Source: Chloroflexota bacterium
Lineage (GTDB): Bacteria; Chloroflexota; UBA5177; JANWHV01
Assembly: GCA_025924845.1 (NCBI GenBank)
Contig: JAICHN010000064.1
Coordinates: 1 to 16,357 of the forward strand
DNA length: 16,357 bases
Reading direction: 5' to 3'
Under the pieces are notes generated by a model. The model ran no database searches, was not told the DNA's origin, and was given only the letters and a program-made list of their open reading frames with translations. Position numbers and translations under genes: made by a program. Of the stretch, positions 7,107 to 14,490 are shown piece after piece. Numbering within the stretch: position 1 is the stretch's first letter; each line of letters opens with the position of its first letter.

Positions 7107-9993
7107 AGCTGTCGGGATTGGCCGCAAGATCCTCGGGTGTGCCCTCGGCCACGACCTCGCCGCCTCCGTCTCCGCCCTCCGGGCCGAGGTCGATCAGCCA
7201 GTCGGCGCTCTTGATCACGTCGAGGTTATGCTCGATGACCACTACCGTGTTCCCGGTCTCCACCAGGCGGTCCAGCACCTCAAGCAATCGCGCTACATCG
7301 GCGAAATGCAGGCCGGTAGTTGGCTCATCGAGAATGTAGAGGGTGCGTCCCGTGGCGCGCTTAGAGAGTTCGGTAGCCAGCTTCACGCGCTGAGCTTCGC
7401 CGCCCGAAAGTTGGGTGGCGGGTTGGCCGAGACGAATGTAGCCGAGCCCGACGTCGTTCAGGGTGCGGAGCTTGTTTCGTAGGTTCGGCACGGCCTCGAA
7501 AAAGGCGGATGCCTCCGAGACGGTCATCTCCAGCACATCGGCGATGTTCTTGCCCTTGTAGCGAATCTCCAGGGCCTCACGATTGTAGCGTTTGCCTTTG
7601 CAGATCTCACAGGGGACGTAGACATCGGGAAGAAAGTGCATCTCAATCTTGATGATTCCTTCGCCGGCGCAGGCCTCGCAACGACCACCCTTCACATTGA
7701 AAGAGAATCTGCCCGGTTTATAGCCGCGAATCCTTGCATCGGGCACCTGGGCGAATAACTCGCGAATCGGCGTAAACAGGCCGGTATAGGTAGCGGGGTT
7801 ACTGCGCGGCGTGCGGCCGATCGGCGACTGGTCGATGTCGATCACTTTGTCGAGGAACTCCAGGCCCTCGATCCCCTCGTGCGCGCCGGCTCGGCGCTTC
7901 ATCCGGAACAGATGCTGCGCTACGGCGTTGTAGAGCACCTCGTTGACCAGCGTGCTCTTGCCCGAACCGGAGACGCCGGTCACCCCGATAAATGTCCCAA
8001 GCGGGAAGCGCACCGTTAAGTTACGTAGATTGTTCTGGCGTGCCCCTCGCACCGTGATCGCGTGCCCGTTGCCGCGCCGTCTCTGGCTGGGAACCGCCAC
8101 GCTCAGTTCGCCCGACAGGTAGCGGCCGGTCAGCGACTCACCGCAGGCCATCACATCGTCAATGGTGCCCGCGGCCACCACATGGCCACCGTGCTCACCG
8201 GCGGCCGGGCCAATATCGACGATGTAGTCGGCAGCTCTGATCGTATCCTCGTCATGCTCCACCACGATCAGCGTATTGCCCATGTCGCGGAGCGTCTCAA
8301 GCGTATGCAGGAGGCGGGCGTTATCGCGTTGGTGGAGGCCGATACTCGGTTCGTCGAGCACATAAAGGACGCCCATCAGCCCCGAGCCGATCTGACTGGC
8401 CAGGCGAATTCGTTGGGCCTCACCACCGGAGAGGGTGGTGGCCGAGCGCAACAGCGACAGATAACCAAGCCCAACGTTGACCAAAAAGCCCAGTCGAGCG
8501 CGAATCTCCTTGAAGATTTGTCGACCGATCGCCATTTCCCGCATGCTGAGCGGCGGTGGCGCCGGGACGCGGCTCGCCCGGATCGGGCTGGGCTGAACGG
8601 TTTCCTCCCCGGCATCGGCCCCGACCAGCAGGCTAAACCAACGAGTGGCTTCGTAGATAGATAAGCGCGAAACCTCGACGATATTCAGCTTGCCCACCGT
8701 CACCGCCAAAGCTTCCGGCTTTAGGCGAGCGCCGTTGCAGACCGTGCAGGGCACGCTGGTCATGTACTCTTCGCACTCCTGCTTGTAGGTGTCGCTCTCA
8801 CTCTCACGGTAACGGCGCGCGAGCAGGGGGATAACGCCCTCGAAGCGCCCATCAAACTCATAGTGCCGCCCAGACTTCGTGCTGTGACTGATCCGCACCT
8901 TGGTTTGATCGCCGGGACCCAGCAAGATAAGCTGACGCTGATCCTCGGTCAAGGTCTCCCATGGCCGATGCGTAGTGATTCCCTGCTGCTTGCAGAACGC
9001 GTTGAGCAGGCTCCAGTAGTAGGTCCCACTGGTCTTAGACCAGGGCTGAATGGCGCCCTCATCCAGCGAGAGGTGTGGATTGGGCACTACCAAGTCTGGG
9101 TCGAACTCGAGGCGAGAGCCAAGCCCGGTGCAGGAGGGACAAGCCCCATGCGGATTGTTGAACGAGAAGGTACGTGGTTCGATTTCACCGACGCTGATCC
9201 CGCAGACCACACAGGCGAAGTGCTCGCTATAGAGATGGTCCTCACCATCCACCTCGGAGATAATCACGAGGCCGTTGCCCAGCTTGAGCGCCGTTTCCAC
9301 CGAATCGGCCAGGCGTGAAGCGTCTTCGCGCGCCTCCTCGCCCTGGTCGGCCCGGTCGTGAATAATCAGCCTATCGACGACGATCTCGACATCGTGCTTG
9401 CGATTCTTATCCATGGCAATGTCTTCGCCCAGGTCGTAGATCTGTCCGTCCACGCGCACCCGGACAAAGCCGTTGCGGCGAGCATCATCCAGGACGTTCC
9501 GCGCTTCGCCCTTACGACCACGCACCAGTGGGGCCAGTACACCCACCCGTGTATCGGGCGGTAGACCGAGGACCGCGTCCACGATTTGCTCAACTGACTG
9601 TCTACTGATTTCGCGCCCGCACTTCGGACAATGCGGATGACCGATGCGTGCGTAGAGGAGGCGTAGATAGTCGTGAATTTCGGTCACCGTACCGACGGTT
9701 GATCGGGGATTTCGGCTGGTGCTTTTCTGATCGATGGAAATAGCGGGCGAGAGGCCCTGGATGTAGTCAACATCCGGCTTATCCATCTGGCCCAAGAACT
9801 GCCGAGCATACGCGGAGAGCGATTCGACATAGCGTCGCTGTCCCTCGGCGAAGATCGTATCGAAGGCCAGGCTCGACTTGCCCGAACCGGACAGACCGGT
9901 GAACACGACGAACTTCTCACGCGGAATGCTGAGATCGATGTTCTTCAGATTGTGCTGGCGCGCACCATGCACGACGAGGTGATCTTGAGGCAT
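7045..9993 (-). CDS. uvrA: Excinuclease ABC subunit A
   Basis: UvrA is the damage-recognition ATPase of nucleotide excision repair; the dimer scans DNA and loads UvrB. At 982 residues it is a little longer than the usual 940-960. All hallmarks are present: Walker A GLSGSGKS (33-40) and GVSGSGKS (673-680), ABC signatures LSGGEAQ (521-527 and 862-868), and Walker B motifs ending LDEP (546-549 and 888-891). The first zinc finger is C261/C264/C285/C288, and the second is C772/C775/C795/C798, with the usual aromatic/charged loop between. A short insert of about 20 residues rich in Pro and Ala (about 459-482) precedes the first signature and accounts for part of the extra length. The ATG at 9993 has no ribosome-binding site but lies 7 nt after a TATACT box, suggesting leaderless translation. 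uvrB and uvrC are not in the window. Confidence 0.98.
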   Translation of the reverse strand: MPQDHLVVHGARQHNLKNIDLSIPREKFVVFTGLSGSGKSSLAFDTIFAEGQRRYVESLSAYARQFLGQMDKPDVDYIQGLSPAISIDQKSTSRNPRSTVGTVTEIHDYLRLLYARIGHPHCPKCGREISRQSVEQIVDAVLGLPPDTRVGVLAPLVRGRKGEARNVLDDARRNGFVRVRVDGQIYDLGEDIAMDKNRKHDVEIVVDRLIIHDRADQGEEAREDASRLADSVETALKLGNGLVIISEVDGEDHLYSEHFACVVCGISVGEIEPRTFSFNNPHGACPSCTGLGSRLEFDPDLVVPNPHLSLDEGAIQPWSKTSGTYYWSLLNAFCKQQGITTHRPWETLTEDQRQLILLGPGDQTKVRISHSTKSGRHYEFDGRFEGVIPLLARRYRESESDTYKQECEEYMTSVPCTVCNGARLKPEALAVTVGKLNIVEVSRLSIYEATRWFSLLVGADAGEETVQPSPIRASRVPAPPPLSMREMAIGRQIFKEIRARLGFLVNVGLGYLSLLRSATTLSGGEAQRIRLASQIGSGLMGVLYVLDEPSIGLHQRDNARLLHTLETLRDMGNTLIVVEHDEDTIRAADYIVDIGPAAGEHGGHVVAAGTIDDVMACGESLTGRYLSGELSVAVPSQRRRGNGHAITVRGARQNNLRNLTVRFPLGTFIGVTGVSGSGKSTLVNEVLYNAVAQHLFRMKRRAGAHEGIEGLEFLDKVIDIDQSPIGRTPRSNPATYTGLFTPIRELFAQVPDARIRGYKPGRFSFNVKGGRCEACAGEGIIKIEMHFLPDVYVPCEICKGKRYNREALEIRYKGKNIADVLEMTVSEASAFFEAVPNLRNKLRTLNDVGLGYIRLGQPATQLSGGEAQRVKLATELSKRATGRTLYILDEPTTGLHFADVARLLEVLDRLVETGNTVVVIEHNLDVIKSADWLIDLGPEGGDGGGEVVAEGTPEDLAANPDSFTGRFLARVLCSPQSAAVGY

Positions 9994-10000
9994 AAAATCC

Positions 10001-10006
10001 AGTATA
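10001..10006 (-). promoter_or_regulatory. Probable -10 box of uvrA, leaderless start
   Basis: On the minus strand TATACT ends 7 nt before the uvrA ATG. The normal distance from -10 box to transcription start would put the first transcribed base on or next to the A of ATG. No Shine-Dalgarno is present, and no good -35 box is seen at 16-18 bp. Confidence 0.45.
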
Positions 10007-10042
10007 GCGGCCCAGATCCCTGGGTGAGGAGTAGGTTATCGT

Positions 10043-10121
10043 CGAACCTTCGGCATAGCGAAGCATAACGCAACGAAGCCCCCCACGTGTAGCGGGGAGC
10101 TTCCGATAGGACCGAGGTTCG
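10043..10121 (-). other. Structured spacer between the zinc-ribbon gene and uvrA
   Basis: An outer stem pairs 10112-10121 with 10043-10053 (CGAACC/GGTTCG plus TCGG/CCGA, one bulged base). It encloses a 10-bp stem, 10103-10094 with 10084-10075 (GAAGCTCCCC/GGGGGGCTTC, 9-nt loop). The inner stem is complete only as minus-strand RNA, where one pair is G-U; on the plus strand it would be an A-C mismatch. It starts 17 nt after the stop of the zinc-ribbon gene and has no T run. It could be a 3' end/processing structure, an attenuator before uvrA, or a remnant. Confidence 0.45.
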
Positions 10122-10138
10122 AGAGTTGCTCGACGGGC

Positions 10139-10360
10139 TTAGGACTCGCCGGAGTCGAAGAGGATCGAGTTGCGTGACCGGCAACGGCCGCAGGCAACCA
10201 ACTTGTCGTCGGGCTGAATTTCCCAGGCATTGGCGATCGCGTTGTGCTCACCGTGGCGAATCCAGAATGTCCGGCGGTTGCCGCAAGCGATACAGACGGG
10301 CACGCGGCCCATGATCCGACCCTCGAAAGGAGCTTCCTGGCGCTTCAGCAGTCTTGGCAT
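10139..10360 (-). CDS. Small zinc-ribbon protein, unknown function
   Basis: Function not recognised. From the ATG at 10360 it is a 73-residue protein with two CxxC knuckles, CIAC (C23, C26) and CGRC (C57, C60), spaced as in a zinc ribbon. Between them is TFWIRHGEHNAIANAWEI. The N-terminus is basic (MPRLLKRQ), and there is no signal peptide or membrane segment, so it is probably cytoplasmic and might bind nucleic acid or a protein partner. Start is uncertain: the frame continues to another ATG at 10450 (103 residues). The 10360 start has GAGG 11 nt upstream, which is far; the 10450 start has only TAATAA 6 nt upstream. It reads toward uvrA, 145 bp away. Confidence 0.65.
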   Translation of the reverse strand: MPRLLKRQEAPFEGRIMGRVPVCIACGNRRTFWIRHGEHNAIANAWEIQPDDKLVACGRCRSRNSILFDSGES

Positions 10361-10754
10361 GGTGTGTAAAACCTCGATTCGCGATAAACGCCGGCTGACG
10401 TAATCCCTCGACACAACCTCCCATTTCTGGAGAGGCGGCGCGGCTACCATGCCGACTTATTAGGTGGTAAGTCGTTACTATTCGTAAAAGCTACGTCCCA
10501 ATCAGGTGCGGCCGGCTCTCGCGCATCTCCCTGATCTTCCCTGAAGTGGTTCACTCTTTTTGAGAAGGATGCAAGACGAGGGTCCTCGCCGCACTCTTAT
10601 CGTAGGACGGATACGTTATCGCAGCGTTGCGTTCAAGTTAAGGTTGGTTAATCTCCGGCGTATCCTGTTTTACACGGCGCGAAGACCTGTTCGCCGCGGA
10701 TTCCGCGCACGGGCTTCTCGATGAATATCCGTGCTGAATCAGCGAAACGTCGTC
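10361..10754. other. Gene-free stretch between the zinc-ribbon and GT4 genes
   Basis: I find no convincing gene here; the segment up to 10450 could be the N-terminus of the zinc-ribbon protein if its longer form is used. It must hold the promoter of that minus-strand gene, but no clear -35/-10 pair is visible. Downstream of the GT4 stop are two small back-to-back dyads (10679-10694 and 10695-10707). Confidence 0.5.
10679..10707 (-). terminator. Possible end-of-operon hairpins after the GT4 gene
   Basis: In minus-strand order, CGCGG-AAT-CCGCG (10707-10695) is followed directly by GCGAA-N6-TTCGC (10694-10679), starting about 48 nt after the GT4 stop. Both stems are short (5 bp) and no T run follows, so intrinsic termination is doubtful. 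Confidence 0.25.
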
Positions 10755-11873
10755 TTAAACCGCCAGTCCGTGGCGGTGTGCCAGCCTCTGGTACAGGGCC
10801 ATGTAAGCGGCAGTCATTCGCTCGGCCGAGTAAAACTGTTCCGCCCGTTGCCTGGCGCGCTCAACCATTTCGGTGCGCAGGTTCTCGTCAGCCAGTACGG
10901 CTTCGACTTGTCGACGCAGGGCATATGCATTATGAGGATCGAAGTACAACGCGCAGTCGGCCCAGATCGCCCTATACGAGGCGATGTCACTGAGCACGAG
11001 CGCACAACCGGCCAGCGCTGCCTCCACGGCGGCGAGGCCGAAGGGATCATAGAGGGCCGGCGATACGAACACCAGGGACCGCGCCATGTAGTCCCTCACC
11101 TCCGCGTGCGGAAGAGCGCCGACGAACTGCACATAGCGACTGGTCCCCGCGTTTACCGGACCTTGCGGACCTACCGTCTCGCCCACCGCCACGCACATGC
11201 GATCGGACAAGCCTTCGGCCATGCTCATGAAGCAGTCCAGGTTTTTCCCCTTGTCCCAGAGCCGCCCTACCATAATCGTGTCGAGCGAGCGAAAGGCGGC
11301 GCCGCCGCTCGTGTGGGGACTGACTCCATTCGCGATTAGGCGAACCGCGCCGCTGTAGGCATACCACCTACCTAACGCCTCGGCCACCATCAGGCTGGGG
11401 GCCACCACTGCCGCCGCCACGGCAAGGCCGCTTTTCAGGCGGTGGGCATAGGCCTGATCCACCAGCGGCATCTCCTCGTTCAACACGTGCGCGCGCCAAC
11501 TACACAGATCACTGTGAGACACCACAACAACCGGCATGCCGCTGGCGCCAAGCTCACCAAGATAATGCTCATTGGCGTGGACCAGGTGTGCCTTCCAGCG
11601 GAGGGCGAGATTCAGCACCTGCTGGAGTGCCGCTTCGTACTCAGCGTGGGCCTTTCCTTCCCATTCCAGGGGAATGTCCAACTGCTCGAGTGCCACCAGG
11701 CCGCCCCGCGGCCGGCTGCCAAGGCGGATATCCTCCAACTGGCCGGCGCTTGGCGGTCGCCCGCACACGGCCAGCAACACCTGGACGTTGTAGTGCTCGG
11801 CCAGCCCGTGCGCCAGAGTCGTGGCGTATTGCCAAACTCCCCCCACCGCGTCAGTAGTGAGAATCAACCGCAT
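10755..11873 (-). CDS. GT4-family glycosyltransferase (GT-B fold)
   Basis: Cytoplasmic Leloir glycosyltransferase expected to use a nucleotide sugar; UDP-glucuronate or a derivative is plausible because ugd is in the same operon. The 372-residue protein has the N-terminal glycine motif TDAVGGVWQYA (about 7-17), the mid-protein acceptor-side histidine VVSHSDLCSW (127-136), and the nucleotide-diphosphate element VGRLWDKGKNL (202-212, R204 and K208). The C-terminal DPFGLAAVEAALAGC (276-290) matches the GT4 E-x7-E motif, but its first glutamate is replaced by D276; E284 is kept. It is the last gene of the operon, and its ATG overlaps the end of the PRTase/kinase gene by 10 bp. There is no signal peptide. 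Exact substrate unknown. Confidence 0.88.
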   Translation of the reverse strand: MRLILTTDAVGGVWQYATTLAHGLAEHYNVQVLLAVCGRPPSAGQLEDIRLGSRPRGGLVALEQLDIPLEWEGKAHAEYEAALQQVLNLALRWKAHLVHANEHYLGELGASGMPVVVVSHSDLCSWRAHVLNEEMPLVDQAYAHRLKSGLAVAAAVVAPSLMVAEALGRWYAYSGAVRLIANGVSPHTSGGAAFRSLDTIMVGRLWDKGKNLDCFMSMAEGLSDRMCVAVGETVGPQGPVNAGTSRYVQFVGALPHAEVRDYMARSLVFVSPALYDPFGLAAVEAALAGCALVLSDIASYRAIWADCALYFDPHNAYALRRQVEAVLADENLRTEMVERARQRAEQFYSAERMTAAYMALYQRLAHRHGLAV

Positions 11874-13597
11874 GGCGCGGCCGTCAGCGAGAGCGCGGCG
11901 ATCAACCGCTTGCCGGCCAATTGCCTCGCCGCCGTAAGCCTGCCCAAGTCGTGGTGCCCTCCCGCGCGGTAGGTCGTGTCAAGCATGGCTAGTCGGTGCG
12001 CGTTGTACACGCAGTGATAGAACGGCAGACGGTGTTGCGCGCCCGAGTCACCGCTCGCTCCTGCGTAGATGGCCAGGAAGCGGGCTTGCTCGGCGGCATC
12101 AAGCTCCCACTCCTCAATGAAGCCGGCCAGATCGAAGGCAATATCTTGGGTACGCGCCCAGGAATGGTCAAGGAAATGGTCGGCCGTGTCACACTTAAGG
12201 ATACGGTCGCCCACCATGCGCCATTCCACGCGCTCGGGACGCTGATCACCGGCCAGCGCCCAAGGGTCCGCCGCGCTCGCGGCCTCGGTCATCCTGCTCA
12301 GTTGGGGCAGCCGGCCGGAACCACCCCACGCCGTGTGAATGTCTTCCACCGTCGCGTTCAAGTCACGGAAGTCGATCTCCTCGCCCGCACGCTCAGCGGT
12401 ATGACGGACGAACCCATAGTAGCGGGCGGCGGCGTCGATGATTGAGGCGCGAACCTTTGAGCCGATCGCTGGAGGGACGACCTCGCCCACCCAGTACTGT
12501 AAGAGAAAGCCATGGGCAAAGCCCCGATAGGCAGGCGCCATGCCTGCCTCCGCGATACGTTGGGATAGCGCGGCCTTGTGCCGACCAATCGGCCCGAAGC
12601 CCACGAACTTGGCAACGACCCGTTGCCCTCCGCGATCCCTGAGGAAGAGCTTTCGCCGCTCGAAGCCCGGCACCAGCGAAGCGTCGGATGCGCTCCATTT
12701 TCCCCAGGAGCAATCGCGCTCAAAGGACAACGAGCCTTCGCAGGCATCGCCCAGCAGGGCGGGCAGGCGCCGCGCAAGGAGATTTTCGATTGCCGGCTCG
12801 ACCGTGCGCACCGCAACCGACGCCCAGGTTTCGCGCACGTCGGCGCCGGCATTAGGTAACGGTCCGGGCGGATGCGCGCACACCACCACAATTCGATCCA
12901 CTGCTACGCCGGCGGCGCGGATGGCACCCACCGTGGCGGCAATAGACGAGCCGCTCAGTCCTGGTCCCTCGTCGACTACGATGAAGCGAGCGCCCCGATC
13001 GGCCGCGGCCCTCCAGGCGCGGGCGGTAGCCGGGGCAGCAATTACCTCGCGTGAAAACGGATCACCAAATGGGCGGACGGTGTGACGAGCGACCAGACAG
13101 GCTTGCCGGCGCAGTCCTGCCGCCACAGCGGCGGAAAGCGATGCACCAATACTGAGGACGCCGACCACGACATAGCGTTCGCCCCCACTTTCGACGGCGA
13201 TAGCCTGGCCGATGTCGGCGAAGGCGTCGGGAAACAGCGCGTAGAATAGGTAGCCCTCGGGCACCACAAGGGCCAATGGGCCAGGGTTGCCAAGCGGCGG
13301 CGGATTTGGCGTCGGCGGCGGGACCGCAGTCGGCGCGGCCACCCGATCGGCCCACCAGTCGGTGAGCGCACGCGCGGCGTCGTCATGGCCGGAGGCGCTC
13401 ATTTCGGACACCGCACGAGATTCCGCGATGTCCGCTAGAGCCTGCTCGAGCATTCCGGCCAGGATCAGACCGTCGCGAGCGGACTGCAGAGCACGCGAAG
13501 CACTTGGGGCGCCTACATGGCATTCGGCCAGGCACTCCAACTCGTACAGGATGTGCCGCGGGTCGCGCCGGACCGTTACATCCGTGTAAAACCTCAT
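11864..13597 (-). CDS. PRTase-like and APH-kinase-like fusion protein, uncharacterised
   Basis: A 577-residue protein with two apparent catalytic modules. Residues about 108-285 look like a type I phosphoribosyltransferase fold: VVGVLSIGASLSA (144-156) in the position of the first phosphate loop, then FIVVDEGPGLSGSS (205-218), a PRPP-loop variant with the acidic pair D209/E210. After about residue 300 comes a segment resembling an aminoglycoside-phosphotransferase-type kinase: RVVAKFVGFG (326-335, K330 as the ATP lysine candidate), then WRMVGDRILKCD with H474 and DIAFDLAGFIEEW (485-497). A classical HxD catalytic loop is not obvious. A helical N-terminus and a Pro-rich linker (about 91-107) precede the first module. 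No signal peptide, so cytoplasmic. The ATG overlaps the TGA of the hydrolase gene (ATGA). The real reaction is unknown, and domain calls rest on motifs only. Confidence 0.75.
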   Translation of the reverse strand: MRFYTDVTVRRDPRHILYELECLAECHVGAPSASRALQSARDGLILAGMLEQALADIAESRAVSEMSASGHDDAARALTDWWADRVAAPTAVPPPTPNPPPLGNPGPLALVVPEGYLFYALFPDAFADIGQAIAVESGGERYVVVGVLSIGASLSAAVAAGLRRQACLVARHTVRPFGDPFSREVIAAPATARAWRAAADRGARFIVVDEGPGLSGSSIAATVGAIRAAGVAVDRIVVVCAHPPGPLPNAGADVRETWASVAVRTVEPAIENLLARRLPALLGDACEGSLSFERDCSWGKWSASDASLVPGFERRKLFLRDRGGQRVVAKFVGFGPIGRHKAALSQRIAEAGMAPAYRGFAHGFLLQYWVGEVVPPAIGSKVRASIIDAAARYYGFVRHTAERAGEEIDFRDLNATVEDIHTAWGGSGRLPQLSRMTEAASAADPWALAGDQRPERVEWRMVGDRILKCDTADHFLDHSWARTQDIAFDLAGFIEEWELDAAEQARFLAIYAGASGDSGAQHRLPFYHCVYNAHRLAMLDTTYRAGGHHDLGRLTAARQLAGKRLIAALSLTAAPCG

Positions 13598-14472
13598 CCG
13601 TAGCGCCGTGCTACCTGTTGGGCAAAGAAGGCATATTCACCCGGATCGACCGGCGGACTGGTGTGATGCGCGCTTTTCCCGCGGCTGGGTGGGGTGAAGC
13701 AGAGCGTGGCGAGCACCTCGAACTCCTCCAGCGCGCTCATCATGCGGTCGAACCAGTCCCAGGCGCCGGGGATATGCGAATCCGCCCAGCTGATCCCCGT
13801 CCGCAGCCGTTTCACTTCCAGGCGCCGCAGCCACTTAACGGTTCGGCGCAGCCCATCGTAGTCGCCATACTGGATCCACTGACAGATACCCACTTCGGGC
13901 TGAAACGCGTGAAACGCTTGTTTCGGTTCCCCATGTTCACTGAGCAGCCCATGATAGAAGTGCCTGTAGTATGAACTTCCCTCGCTTTCCTTGTGGCGAG
14001 TCACGGCAATGGACGCGCTGGGTAGGTCAAAGAGGGAATACCAGTATATGCGCGGCACCACTCCGCAGAGCAGTTCAACGGTGCGGCTGAGACCAAAACA
14101 CTGTACCTCCTCGCAGCCGAAGCTCGATACGCCTACCTCGGTAACCCACACCGGTTTCCGGCTCATCGCTTCGATTTCGCGCACCTTGGCCGGCCAGTCA
14201 TTGAGCTGCCACAGATTCCAATCGAGAGGAAAGCCGTGGACGGCCACGACGTCAATGTGACGTTGCAGCCCATGCAGATACAGCGTGCGGATAAATTCGG
14301 CGTCGATCGGCGATATACCGCCCAGCACCCTCGTCATGCCGGGACGTTCGGCGGCGACCGCCTCGCAAGCCCACTTCACCATGGTGGCAAAGATAGTCCA
14401 ATCAGGATCCTCATCCCGATTCCAATGCGAGAGGTTATTGGGCTCATTCCAGAGCATGACCGAGTTAAGCAT
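13594..14472 (-). CDS. GH39/COG3664-like glycoside hydrolase with permuted order
   Basis: Retaining clan GH-A-type (beta/alpha)8-barrel hydrolase, similar in motifs to proteins annotated as beta-xylosidase. In this 292-residue protein the acid/base motif WNEPN is at residues 8-12 (E10), and the nucleophile candidate is E112 in VWVTEVGVSS. After a linker around residue 190 comes GICQWIQYGDYDGLRRTVKW, then RLRTGISWADSHIPGAWDWFD, LATLCFTPP and HHTSPPVDP, ending RRYG-stop. In ordinary members those elements form the first barrel strands, before WNEPN, so the order is circularly permuted. There is no signal peptide, so it may act in the cytoplasm. The ATG is 18 nt after the ugd stop and in the same frame; no clear ribosome-binding site, so coupling to ugd is likely. 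It could instead be a broken gene, but both catalytic glutamates are present. Confidence 0.82.
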   Translation of the reverse strand: MLNSVMLWNEPNNLSHWNRDEDPDWTIFATMVKWACEAVAAERPGMTRVLGGISPIDAEFIRTLYLHGLQRHIDVVAVHGFPLDWNLWQLNDWPAKVREIEAMSRKPVWVTEVGVSSFGCEEVQCFGLSRTVELLCGVVPRIYWYSLFDLPSASIAVTRHKESEGSSYYRHFYHGLLSEHGEPKQAFHAFQPEVGICQWIQYGDYDGLRRTVKWLRRLEVKRLRTGISWADSHIPGAWDWFDRMMSALEEFEVLATLCFTPPSRGKSAHHTSPPVDPGEYAFFAQQVARRYG

Positions 14473-14490
14473 GCAGAACGTCCAGAATGG

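Noticed and set aside
10075..10103. GAAGC...GCTTC hairpin resembling ends of IS200/IS605-type elements
   Set aside because: No tnpA or tnpB coding sequence or second end is found nearby, and the hairpin is part of a larger nested stem between two genes. It was kept only as a structured spacer.
10104..10121. GAACCTCGGTCC before uvrA, close to the Gram-positive-type SOS box GAAC-N4-GTTC
   Set aside because: One mismatch in a core half-site, and the bases are better explained as part of the outer stem. It also lies about 110 bp from the uvrA start.
10110..10125. GGTTCGAG resembling a tRNA T-loop
   Set aside because: No matching T-stem, acceptor stem or anticodon arm around it.
12540..13085. 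181-codon plus-strand frame
   Set aside because: Antisense shadow of the PRTase/kinase fusion gene, with low-complexity Arg/Pro/Ser/Ala-rich composition typical of GC-rich opposite-strand frames.
10364..13595. 12-bp match (GTGTAAAACCTC) at 10364-10375 and 13584-13595
   Set aside because: Matches of 12 bp are expected by chance in a 16-kb window, and one copy lies inside coding sequence.
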